This document shows, piece by piece, positions 26,303 through 34,964 of a stretch of 64,000 nucleotides of DNA. A model generated the notes under the pieces. It was not told the origin of the DNA. It made no database searches and was given only the letters and a program-made list of their open reading frames with translations. The number at the start of each line of letters is the position of its first letter. Positions within the stretch are counted from its first letter, which is position 1. Source of the stretch: CAVWQV01 sp963757115. Its GTDB lineage: Bacteria; Pseudomonadota; Alphaproteobacteria; Acetobacterales; Acetobacteraceae. The stretch is from NCBI GenBank assembly GCA_963757115.1, contig CAVWQV010000001.1, forward strand, positions 124,001 through 188,000. Direction: 5' to 3'. The translations under genes were made by a program, and so were the position numbers.

Positions 26303-27211
26303 TTACGCCGCGTCCGCCGTCTCGCGCGCTTCGCTCACCAGGCGGGCCGCTTGCGCGCCGCGTATCTTGGCGATGTCGTCCTGGTATTTCAGCAGAACCC
26401 CCAAGGTTTCATTCACCCGCTCGGGCGTCAGCTCGTGCTGATCGAGAAACCGCAGCGCATTGGCCCAATCGATCAACTCAGCAACCCCCGGCAGCTTGAA
26501 CAGGTCGGCGCCGCGCAGCCGCTGCACGAACGCCACGACCTGGGCGGACAGCATCCCGGGCACGCCGGGCGCCTTGGCGGCCAGGATGGCGCGTTCCCGC
26601 GCGGCGTTCGGGTAGTCCACCCAATGATAAAGACACCGGCGCCGGATCGCGTCGTGCACCTCGCGCGTGCGGTTGGACGTCAGCACCACAATCGGCCGAG
26701 TGCGCGAGCGCACGGTGCCGTATTCGGGAATGGTCAGCTGGAAATCGGCGAGCACCTCGAGCAGAAAGGCTTCGAACGGCTCGTCGGCCCGGTCGAGCTC
26801 GTCGATCAGCAGGACGGCCGGCGGCTGATCGGGGTCAATCGCCGAGAGGAGGGGGCGGGCCTGGAGGTATTCGCGCGTGTAGATATCGCGGCCGAGCGCG
26901 TCCCGGTCGGTCTCGCCGGACGCCTCGGCGAGCCTGATCGCCATCAGCTGCCGGGCGTGATCCCACTCATAGGCGGCGGCGGAAAGGTCCATCCCGTCGT
27001 AGCATTGCAGCCGCACGAGCCGGCGCTCGAGCCCTGCCGCCAGCACCTTCGCGATCTCGGTTTTGCCCGTACCGGGCTCGCCCTCCAGCAACAACGGGCG
27101 GCCCATCGACAGCGCCAGATGCACGGTGGTCGCCAGGTCGCGGTCGGCGATGTAGCCGTGGCTGGCCAAAAGGGCGGCGGTTGCCTCGACCGTGTCCGGT
27201 AACGCCGCCAC
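26303..27211 (-). CDS. coxD: MoxR-family AAA+ ATPase (CoxD-like)
   Basis: A 302-residue AAA+ ATPase starting at a GTG (27211) that overlaps the CoxG stop in a TAGTG arrangement. Walker A is GEPGTGKTE, Walker B is AVLLIDELDRADEPFEAFLLE, sensor 1 lies in RPIVVLTSNRTREVHDAIRRRC, and the MoxR lid region follows. CoxD-type ATPases pair with VWA proteins such as CoxE to install the copper-sulfur or molybdenum site of carbon monoxide dehydrogenase-like enzymes. Its product would act in the cytosol, possibly held at the membrane by CoxG. Part of the operon coxG-coxD-coxE-xdhC. Confidence 0.92.
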   Translation of the reverse strand: MAALPDTVEATAALLASHGYIADRDLATTVHLALSMGRPLLLEGEPGTGKTEIAKVLAAGLERRLVRLQCYDGMDLSAAAYEWDHARQLMAIRLAEASGETDRDALGRDIYTREYLQARPLLSAIDPDQPPAVLLIDELDRADEPFEAFLLEVLADFQLTIPEYGTVRSRTRPIVVLTSNRTREVHDAIRRRCLYHWVDYPNAARERAILAAKAPGVPGMLSAQVVAFVQRLRGADLFKLPGVAELIDWANALRFLDQHELTPERVNETLGVLLKYQDDIAKIRGAQAARLVSEARETADAA

Positions 27212-27888
27212 TAGAGCGACTTTCCGTACAGCAACAGGAGCACGATGAGAAAGATGACCATGCCGATCCAGGCTACCAGCGGCAGTCCGAGCGGCTCGCG
27301 CGGGATCAAGGACCACACGCTGACAACGGCGGGCGGGGGCGTCTGAGGTTGCGTCGGGAACGGCGCCGAGGTGGTCGGGTAGGTCTCCTGGGTGGCGCCC
27401 GCGTCGGCGATTTTGGAAGCCTGCGTCACCATGGGTTCGATCGGCTGACCCAACGTGAGCTGGCCGGTGAAGCGGTCGAAGAACTGATCGGCCATCGATT
27501 TCGCGGTCGCGTCGATCAGCCGAGCCCCCAATTGCGCGATCTTGCCACCCACCTGGGCCTGGACCGCATAGCGCAGCAGGGTGGCACCTGCGTCGTCCGT
27601 GAGGTTGACCTTTGCACCACCCTTAGCGAAGCCGGCGACGCCGCCTTGGCCCTCGCCGCTGATCGTGTAGCTGTTCGGCGGATCGAGATCGGCGAGCTGA
27701 ACGCGGCCGTTGAACCGGGCGGCGATCGGCCCGATCTTCACCGCGGCCGTGGCCTTCATCTCGTGATCGCTGGTTTTTTCCAGCGTCTCGCAGCCGGGAA
27801 TGCAGCCTTTCAGAACCTGAGGATCGTTCAGGGCGTTCCAGACCCTCTCGCGCGACACCGGGATGCGCCGCTCGCCGGTCATATCCAT
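27211..27888 (-). CDS. coxG: CoxG-like SRPBCC protein with C-terminal membrane anchor
   Basis: A 225-residue protein. Residues 1-150 are a START/SRPBCC domain (MTGERRIPVSRERVWNALNDPQVLKGCIPGCETLEKTSDHEMKATAAVKIGPIAARFNGRVQLADLDPPNSYTISG is the CoxG hallmark). A Pro-rich linker follows, then one transmembrane helix (LPLVAWIGMVIFLIVLLLLYGKSL). In Oligotropha, CoxG recruits CO dehydrogenase to the membrane and helps pass electrons to quinone. It is the first gene of the operon, GGAG before the ATG, divergent from the antiporter at 27984. The structural coxMSL genes are not in this window. Confidence 0.92.
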   Translation of the reverse strand: MDMTGERRIPVSRERVWNALNDPQVLKGCIPGCETLEKTSDHEMKATAAVKIGPIAARFNGRVQLADLDPPNSYTISGEGQGGVAGFAKGGAKVNLTDDAGATLLRYAVQAQVGGKIAQLGARLIDATAKSMADQFFDRFTGQLTLGQPIEPMVTQASKIADAGATQETYPTTSAPFPTQPQTPPPAVVSVWSLIPREPLGLPLVAWIGMVIFLIVLLLLYGKSL

Positions 27889-27983
27889 TCAAACTGTTCT
27901 CCGTAAAGCGCGGCGGAAGTTACTGGCAGGGTTCCGGGCATGCAACCGAGCTACTTACCCTTCGGACCGCCCCGAGAAACGGC

Positions 27984-29373
27984 ATGATCACAGCAAAGCG
28001 CGCGGTCCTGTTCGGTTCCGCTTGTCTCGTGCCCGCATCGGCATACGCCGCGCCGGTCGACGCGGCACCGGCGGCGGTCTGGGGCCTGCCATTCGCCGCA
28101 ATGCTGCTCTCGATCGCGCTCATGCCGATGCTGGCCCCCCGATTTTGGCATCGCCGCATGAACCTCGTGGCGCTTGCCTGGAGCCTCGCCCTGCTCGTCC
28201 CGCTGGTGATCGCGTCGGGTGCCGCCGCTGCCTTCGCGTTGGCGTGGCATGCCCTGATCGCCGAATACCTGCCCTTCGTGACCCTGCTGCTCGCACTTTA
28301 CACCACGGCGGGCGGAGTCCTGGTCCGCGGCGCTGGGACCGGCAGCCCGGCCGGGAACACGCTCCTGCTCGCCGTCGGGTCCTGTGATGGCCGGGGTGAT
28401 GGGGACGACCGGCGCTGCTATGGTCATGATCCACCCGTTCCTCGCCTCAAACTCGCACCGGACGCGAAAGACTCACCTCGTCGTGTTCTTCATCGCTCTG
28501 GTCGCGAACGCTGGGGGCGCCCTCACCCCGCTCGGCGATCCGCCGCTTTACATCGGTTATCTCCATGGCGTCCCGTTCTCGTGGCCGCTGTTCCACCTTG
28601 CGCTGCCGCTTCTGGCGATCGCCTTGCCGCTGCTGATCGCGTTCTATTTTGTGGACCGGCGTTTTGCCGCGGCGGACCCGCCGCCGACCGAACGCGAACG
28701 CTTCCGCCTGCGCGGCCTGGCCAACGTCGCCCTGATCGGGGTGGTGATCGCGACCGTGTTGGCAAGCGGTTCGTGGCACCCGGGCGAGGTGAGGCTGCTC
28801 GGATTGCAGATGGAGATCAGCCGCTTAGCCGGCGTCGGCATGTTCCTGCTGGTGACTTTGATGTCCGTCGCAGTCACGCCGCGCGCCGTCCGGCAAGGCA
28901 ACATGTTCTCCTGGCACCCGATGCAGGAGGTCGCGGTTCTGTTCGCCGCCATCTTCGTCACGATCGCTCCCGTGCTCGCCATGCTGGAAGCCGGCTTCCA
29001 CGGGCCGCTCGCGCCGTTGCTGCGGATCACCGTCGACGGCGGCGGGCATCCGGTGCCACTCGCCTATTTCTGGCTTACGGGCCTCCTCTCGGCGTTTCTC
29101 GACAACGCGCCGACCTACCTCGTGTTCTTCGGCCTGGCGGGGGACGACCCGGTGCTGTTGACCGGCCCGCTCAATCATATCCTGGTGGCGATCTCGTCGG
29201 GCGCGGTGTTCTTTGGGGCGCTCACCTACATCGGCAACGCCCCCAATCTCATGCTGCGCGCCATTGCGTCGCATCGCGGCGTGCGGATGCCCGACTTCTT
29301 CGGCTACATGGCGTGGTCATGCGCGTTGCTGATGCCTTGCTTCCTCCTGCTGTCCCTCCTGTTCTTCCGTTAG
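27984..29373 (+). CDS. NhaD-like sodium:proton antiporter, frameshifted near 28385
   Basis: About 463 residues with eleven or twelve hydrophobic segments. The first frame (to about 28385) has a signal-like N-terminus (MITAKRAVLFGSACLVPASAYA) and YLPFVTLLLALYTTAGGVLVRG. The second frame continues without loss from GVMGTTGAAMVMIHPFLASNS. Family features of NhaD-type Na+/H+ antiporters (ion transporter superfamily) are present: GTTGAAMVMIHPF, ANAGGALTPLGDPPLYIGYLHGVPFSW, and LDNAPTYLVFFGLAGDD, with the conserved Asp-Asn-Ala-Pro. It would exchange Na+ or Li+ for H+ across the inner membrane. One extra base in the TCCTG region explains the break. Confidence 0.82.
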
Positions 29374-29420
29374 GCTGACGCACAGCTTTCGTGCCGCAAT
29401 TGCATCCGGGAGTTCCGCCC

Positions 29421-30341
29421 ATGACCTATCTCGTCGCCGACGCGTTGCCCGCAGCGCCGGCGGGCCAGCGCTTCCGCGAATTGGTGGCACGGGGCGGCAT
29501 CTTGCAGATGCCGGGCGCCTATAACGGGCTCGCGGCGCTGCAGGCCAAGGCCGCGGGCTTCGATGCGCTTTACCTTTCGGGCGCCGCGATGACGGCGTCC
29601 ATGGGCATCCCGGATCTCGGCATGATCACGGTGGACGAGGTGTGCTTCTTCGTCCGCCAGATCACCCGCGCAGCCGGGCTGCCCCTGCTCGTGGACGGCG
29701 ACACGGGCTACGGCGAAGCGCTGAACGTGATGCACATGGTGCGCTCCTTCGAGGATGCCGGCGCCGCCGCGGTGCATATCGAGGATCAGCTGCTGCCCAA
29801 GAAATGTGGGCATCTCAACGACAAGAAGCTGGCCGATCCGCAGGACATGGCCGCCAAGATCGCCGCTGCCGCCCGCGCGCGACGGCACCTCTACTCATTG
29901 CCCGAACCGATGCCGCCGCGAGCGAAGGGCTGGACGGCGCAGTCGCCCGGGCGAAGCTGTTCATCGAAGCCGGGGCCGACGCGATCTTCCCCGAAGCGCT
30001 CAACACCGCCGAGATGTTCCGGGAGTTCGCCGCCCGCATGGAGGGCGTGAAGCTGCTCGCCAACATGACCGAGTTCGGCCGCACGCCTTTCTTCACCGCG
30101 AGCGAGTTCGAGGCGATGGGCTACCGCATGGTGATCTGGCCGGTCAGCTCGCTTCGCGTCGCGGCCAAAGCGCAGGGTGAGCTCTACGGCTCGATCCGTC
30201 GCGAAGGCGGCACGCACGCGCATGGTGGATCGGATGCAGACCCGCGCCGAACTTTACGCCACGATCGGCTATCACGAGTACGAGGCGCTCGACGCCTCCA
30301 TCGTCACGACGGTCATTCCGCAAGCGATGCCGCAACGCTAG
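29421..30341 (+). CDS. Isocitrate lyase/PEP mutase family (methylisocitrate-lyase-like), frameshifted
   Basis: About 306 residues. ATG at 29421 (MTYLVADALPAAPAGQRFRELVARGGILQMPGAYNGLAALQAKAAGFDALYLSGAAMTASMGIPDLG) starts a PEP-mutase/isocitrate-lyase barrel. Metal and substrate sites appear as VDGDTGYGEALNVM and HIEDQLLPKKCGHL, the latter with the family's K-[KR]-C-G-H loop carrying the catalytic Cys. Frame changes near 29880 and 30215 break the chain; it resumes with LLIARTDAAASEGLDGAVARAKLFIEAGADAIFPEAL and ends ELYATIGYHEYEALDASIV. Methylisocitrate lyase and relatives cleave C-C bonds of 2-methylisocitrate or similar acids. The exact substrate is open, since no prpC/prpD are near. Confidence 0.8.
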
Positions 30342-30379
30342 CTCAGGTTGCGCCGCTTCCGAACGGGGTTTATGTTGGC

Positions 30380-30396
30380 ATTTGTTAACAACAAAT
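30380..30396. promoter_or_regulatory. Perfect inverted repeat before the cupin gene
   Basis: ATTTGTT-AAC-AACAAAT, 7-base arms and a 3-base spacer, lies just upstream of the cupin ribosome site (GGAGGGA, 30401-30407). It is strikingly AT-rich for this genome and resembles the TTGT...ACAA operators of GntR-type regulators, but no regulator gene is adjacent. Confidence 0.6.
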
Positions 30397-30411
30397 CCAC
30401 GGAGGGACGAA

Positions 30412-30882
30412 ATGGCCGAGAGCAAGAACGAACGCGACGCCGCACGCAATGCCGGCCTGGGCGAAATCTTCGTGCAAACCGGCAGCCAGCCGTGGCTGAG
30501 CTTCTCCCCGGGCATCGAGTTCAAGGTGCTGCGGACCAGCCAGGAGACAGGGGCCTGGAGCGTGCTTTTCAAATGCGCGGCCGGCTCGAACTTCGCGCGG
30601 CACGAACACCTCGCAGCGGGCGAGTACCTCATGGTGTCCGGCACCATGGAGCTGCGCGGCGGCGAGGATCGGGGCGGGGTGACGGCCCGACCTGGCGACT
30701 ACGGCTACGAGGCGAACGGGTCGATCCACGACGACACCAATTTCCCCGAAGAATGCGTGCTCTACTTCACCAATTTCGGGCCGATCCGCTTCATCAACGA
30801 CAACGACGAAACGGTGTTCGTGCTGGATTACCGGGCGTTGCTCGCCGCCGAAGCGGCCGCGAAGCAGAAGCTAGCCGCATAA
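30412..30882 (+). CDS. Cupin-domain protein (2,4-dihydroxyacetophenone dioxygenase-like)
   Basis: A 156-residue single cupin. After a short N-terminal helix, the cupin core starts near residue 45: SVLFKCAAGSNFARHEHLAAGEYLMVSGTMELRGG. The HEH...E pattern supplies three of the metal ligands, and the second motif (RPGDYGYEANGSIHDDTNFPEECVLYFTNFGP) adds the last His. Related cupins are iron dioxygenases that cleave acetophenones, or sugar/acetylacetone enzymes; the reaction here is unknown. ATG at 30412 has GGAGGGA at good spacing. It may share regulation with the lyase at 29421, but the palindrome at 30380-30396 argues for its own promoter. Confidence 0.85.
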   Translation: MAESKNERDAARNAGLGEIFVQTGSQPWLSFSPGIEFKVLRTSQETGAWSVLFKCAAGSNFARHEHLAAGEYLMVSGTMELRGGEDRGGVTARPGDYGYEANGSIHDDTNFPEECVLYFTNFGPIRFINDNDETVFVLDYRALLAAEAAAKQKLAA

Positions 30883-30898
30883 CAGCGAGCGGTTACGC

Positions 30899-32896
30899 TC
30901 AGGCCAACTCGGCGGATGCCGCCGGTCCGCTCGCCGGCGGCGCCTGATGCCGAGCGACCACCTCTGCACCGGGCGTGGCTAGCCGCTCGTCGAACAGCAG
31001 CAGCCGCCCCGCGTTACCGACGCCCAGGAACGTTGAGAAGTTGTGCAGGAGGGCCGCGATGACCGCGCCCTCCGCCCCGAGCGCGCCGGCGGCGGCGAGC
31101 GCCATCAGCACCACCGTCCAGCCGAGCCCGAGCGCCACATTGACGTCGATCGTGCTGCGGCAGCGACGGCTTAGCCGGATGCCGGTCGCGACCCGGCGCA
31201 AGATCGCTGGTCATCAGCACGAGATCGGCGGACGCAAGCGCCACGTCGGTGCCCTGCGCACCCATCGCGATGCCGACCGCGCCCGCCTTCAGCGCCAGCG
31301 AATCGTTGATGCCGTCGCCGATCACCATGGGCCGGAAGCCGGCACGCACTTCGCCTAGCACCCTGCGCATCTTCTGCTCGGGCAGCGCCTCGGCCTCGAC
31401 GGCCTTGATGCCCAGCAGCCCCGCATCCGGCGCGCGACCGGCGTGCGGTCGCCGGTGAGCAGCATCCTGCCGCTCGAGCCCGAGCGCGCGCAGTGACTGC
31501 AAGCGCTGCCGCCGCCTCCGGCCGCGGCTGGTCGGCGAACAGCAGCCAGCCGAGGAACTGCCCGCCCGCGGCTCACCCCGGCGATCGGGCCGTCATGCGC
31601 CGGCGGCGGCGGCGTTATCGACCCCCAAGCTCGCGAACAAGGCGGGCCGCCCGAGCGCAACAGGCGCTCCGTCCGCAGATCGCGGTAACGCCGAGCCCGC
31701 CGGCTTCGCGGACTTCGTCGAGCGGGAGGCGGCCAGCGGTCGCTCGCCCGCTCCGCCGCGCGGCTGACCGGGTGATTGCTCGCCGCGCCCAAGCTCGCAG
31801 CCAAGCGGAGCAGGTCCGCGAGCGGTTCGCCTTCCGCCGGCTCGGCGCCGACCAGGGTGAGCTCGCCGGTGGTCAAGGTCCCCGTCTTGTCGAACACGAC
31901 CGAGGTCGACGCTCGCGAGGTTCTCCAGGAACGCCGACCCCTTGATGAGGATGCCGTGCCGCGCCGCGACCGCGATCGCCGCGATGGCCGTCGCTGGCGC
32001 CGCGAGCACGAGGGCGCAGGGGCACGACGCGACGAGCACGGCGAGCGCCGCGGCGGTGTCGCCGCTCGCGAACCACGTGCCGGCCGCAACCAGCAGCACC
32101 AGGCTGAGATACGGGCCAGCATAGCGTTCGAGCAGGCGAGCGATCACCGGCGGCTTGGCGCGCTCGGCTGTCGCGCATGAGGCCGATGATCTTGCCGAGC
32201 GTGCTGTCCGCGCCGACCCGCGTGACCTCGAGCTCCAGCAGCCCGTCGGTGTTGATGCAGCCGGCGAGCGCGGCGTCGCCCACGCCCACGTCGACCGGCA
32301 CCGATCTCGCCGGTGAGCGAGGCCATGTCGAGGCTCGCCGCGCCGCGCCGGACGATCCCGTCCGCCGGAACCCGATCGCCCGCTCGCAGCAGCAGGACGA
32401 TCGCCGGGACGCAGGACCTCGGTGGGCACCACGCTGGTCGTCCCGTCCGCCTCGAGCCGCAGCGTCGTCGTGTCGGTCGAGCCGTCCGAGCGCGCGGATC
32501 GCCTCGCGCGAGCCGAGCAGGCTCCGCTCCTCGAGCACATGGCCGAGGATCATCACGATCGGCAGCACCGCCGCGGTCAACAGGTCGCCGCTCGCCCAGG
32601 CGGCGATAAGCGCGAGCGCGATCAGCCGGTCGGTCACGCCGTGCAGGCTCGGATGGCGCAGGCTGTGCCAGGCCGCAGTGAGGACCGGGACCGCCACGAG
32701 CAGCGCCGCTGCGCCCGCGACAAGCTCCGCCAGCGCGCCCGCGTCCGGGAACAGGACGACGCAGGCCAGTGCCAGCGCGAGCAGGCCGGCGGCGAGCAGG
32801 GCCAAGGTCAGTCGCACGCCGAGCAACAGCCGCTCCCGGCCGGCCAGCAGATTGCCGAGCGGGCGGCTCGGGCGCGGACGCAGCGGCGGCGCTCAC
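30899..32896 (-). CDS. P1B-type heavy-metal transporting ATPase, heavily frameshifted
   Basis: A soft-metal cation ATPase of about 660 residues, read through at least eight frame changes. In order: N-terminal membrane helices (ALLAAGLLALALACVVLF; LIAAWASGDLLTAAVLPIVMILGHVLEE), actuator domain (RAGDRVPADGIVRRGAASLDMASLTGE), the metal-binding CPC of helix 6 (ASCPCALVLAAP, 32016-32024), the phosphorylated Asp in FDKTGTLTTG (31877-31891), the nucleotide-site SNHPVSRA, and GDGINDSLALKAG. There is no N-terminal metal-binding domain. The last helix carries LLHNFSTFLGVGNAGRLL instead of the usual Cu or Zn/Cd signatures, so the metal is unknown. A GTG at 32896 overlaps the SPFH stop. It ends the SPFH operon. 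Confidence 0.8.
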
Positions 32897-33937
32897 TGCG
32901 CGTTGCCCGGCAGGACGACGCGGAGGTCGCCGCGGCCGTCGACCACCTGTACGGCGGCGGCTTGACGCAACACGGCGGCGATGCGCTCGCGATACACCTG
33001 GTCGAGCAACGCCGGCCGGCGTCGCCGGGTCCATGCGTTGCGCCAGGGCCGTGATCGCCGCCGTTTTGGTGCGGGCGTCGCCGAGCCGCTCTTCCGCGGC
33101 GGCCCGCGCCTCGGTGATCAGCCGGTCCCGGTCCCGATCGCCCCCCTGCAGGCTGCGGGCGGCGTCCGCGCGGGCTTCCGCGAGCCCCTGATCGGCCGAT
33201 CTGCCCGGCGTTCAGCACCGCATCGAACGCCATTTTTGCGCCGCGGCGGGAGGAGCGCAGTGACGTCATGCCCGCGTCACCTCCACCCCGAGCCCGGCAC
33301 CTGCCCGCTCCAGATGCCCGGAGCCGGCCGTTGACCGCCGCCATCAACTCGCCTCTGAGCGCCTCCCGACGCGACGCGCGGCCGGCGTCGCCGGCAGCGC
33401 TCGGGACGCACCGCGAGGACGTCGTCGAGCTGGCGACCGGCCGCGACCGCGACCGCGCTGGCGAGGAACAGCCGCCGCAGCGCCGCGGGCGACGTGGGCG
33501 GCCGCCAGCAGGTATTCCCGCGCGTCCGCGATGCGCCAGGTAAGCGTGGTGTCCAGCAGCACGATCCCGCCATCGCCCGACAGAAAGGCCCCCGCATCCT
33601 CCGGAACGACCTCCGACGAGGCCTGGCCGGCAGCGATGCCGGGCGCTCGCGCGGTGCGCGCCTCGATCCGGAGGTCAAGTTGACGGTTGGGGCCAGCCAG
33701 CAGCACGACCTGCTCGATCGGCCGCGGCCAGGCAAGCACCAGCCCGGACTGCTGCACTCGCACCACCTGCCCGAAGCGCAGCACCACGGCCTGCATCTCG
33801 GGCGGCACCGGCCGCACGTTGGAGGCGAGCCAGACAACGGCGAGCGCGGCGGTCACGAGCTGGAGCAGGCGGAACCCGATGCGGACCGATTGGACGATCG
33901 GGCCGTCGGCCGCCGGAGCCAGCGCGCCTTCGCTCAT
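32893..33937 (-). CDS. SPFH/Band 7 (HflK-like) protein 3, frameshifted
   Basis: About 345 residues in a damaged reading frame. The start MSEGALAPAADGPIVQSVRIGFRLLQLVTAALAVVWLASNV gives one membrane helix, then RPVPPEMQAVVLRFGQVVRVQQSGLVLAWPRPIEQVVLL, the HflK-type SPFH entry. The middle (GDGGIVLLDTTLTWRIADAREYLLAAAHV) is typical of the domain. After several indels (about 33500-33200) the helical C-terminus reads AKMAFDAVLNAGQI and LITEARAAAEERLGDARTKTAAI, ending DLRVVLPGNAQ at 32893. The ATG overlaps the stop of SPFH 2 (ATGA), and the TGA overlaps the GTG of the ATPase. SPFH proteins form large membrane rings or cages that organise proteases and transporters. Confidence 0.75.
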
Positions 33938-34962
33938 TTGCCGGGATCCACCGCCGCGATGCCGCCGGACGTGGCCTGCGCCGGGCCCTGCACCAGCACG
34001 TTGAACGGCGCGGCGTCGGTGCGGAGGATCAGCCGGGCGTTGCCGCCCACCACGGCGGCGAGCGAGTCGAGCGAGCGCAAGAGTCATGTACAGCTTCGGG
34101 TCGCCCTCATAGGCGCGTGCCTGGATCGCGGCCGCATCGCGTCGCGACTGCCGCGTCGATCGCCGCCGCTTCGGTGCGGGCCCGAGCGACCGTGATGCGG
34201 GCGTCGCGCGTGGCGTCCGAGCGGATCGCCGAGGCGGCGCGCATCCCCTCCGCGGTGCGCTCGGCGGCTACCGTTTCGCGCTCGGAGCGCATCCGCGACA
34301 CGGTGGCTGCCAGTGTGCTTTCCGGCAGGCTGAGCCGCTCGATGCCGACCTGCCGGACCGCGACACCATAAATATCGTGCATCTGGGCGGCCACTTGCGC
34401 TTGCAGGCGGCTCTCGAACGCGGCGAGCTGGAGGTGTCCGCGGTCGGTGTTGACGAGCTCGGCGAGGTCGAAGGAGCTCGCGGTCACCTGCAGGGCGGAA
34501 CCAACGAAGCTGCGGAGCTGCCGCGCTGCCTCGTCCGGATCGTTGCGCACCGCGCGCAGGAATTGCCGGATTGCGCCGGGTTCGGCCGGCACCTGCCACG
34601 CGACATAGGCTTGCACGAGAACGCGCAGCCCGTCGCTGGTCCCGACGTCCTGCAAGCCCGGTCGACGTGGTCCGGAGCCGCAGATCGACGGGGATGGCGC
34701 TCTGCACGGGCGCAGGGATCTTCCAGGCCACGCCGGGGGCGGTCAGCACGCGCAGAGGATCGCCGAACTGCGACACGACGACGGCGTGGCCGGCCTCCAC
34801 CACCACCACGGACGCGGCAAGGCCGCCGCCGAGAAGCAGGAGGGCGGCGATGGCGAACCGCGCGGCCAGGCGCCAACCCGGGCGCGCAACGGGCTCGTCC
34901 GGCCGGTGCGCATGGTGGTGGTCGCTCTCATCGTGGTCATGGTGGTGGTGGGCGTGCAGCAT
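33934..34962 (-). CDS. SPFH/Band 7 (HflC-like) protein 2 with His-rich N-terminus, frameshifted
   Basis: About 340 residues. The N-terminus carries HAHHHHDHDESDHHHAH, a run of metal-binding residues ahead of one membrane helix (LAARFAIAALLLLGGGLAASVVVVEAG). The SPFH domain starts HAVVVSQFGDPLRVLTAPGVAWKIPAPVQSAIPVDLR. After an indel near 34660 it continues LVQAYVAWQVPAEPGAIRQFLRAVRNDPDEAARQL and QVAAQMHDIYGVAVRQVGIERLSLPESTLAATVSRMRSERETVAAE, the standard HflC helical region. A further indel near 34140 leads to AYEGDPKLYMTL and a stop at 33934. The His cluster is not a feature of HflC and suggests a metal-related role. Confidence 0.78.
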
Positions 34963-34964
34963 CG

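Noticed and set aside
30899..34962. Programmed frameshifting or a decayed metal-resistance cluster
   Set aside because: There are too many shifts, in both directions, with no slippery-site pattern, while conserved residues and overlapping stop/start codons are kept. Sequencing indels are the simpler reading.
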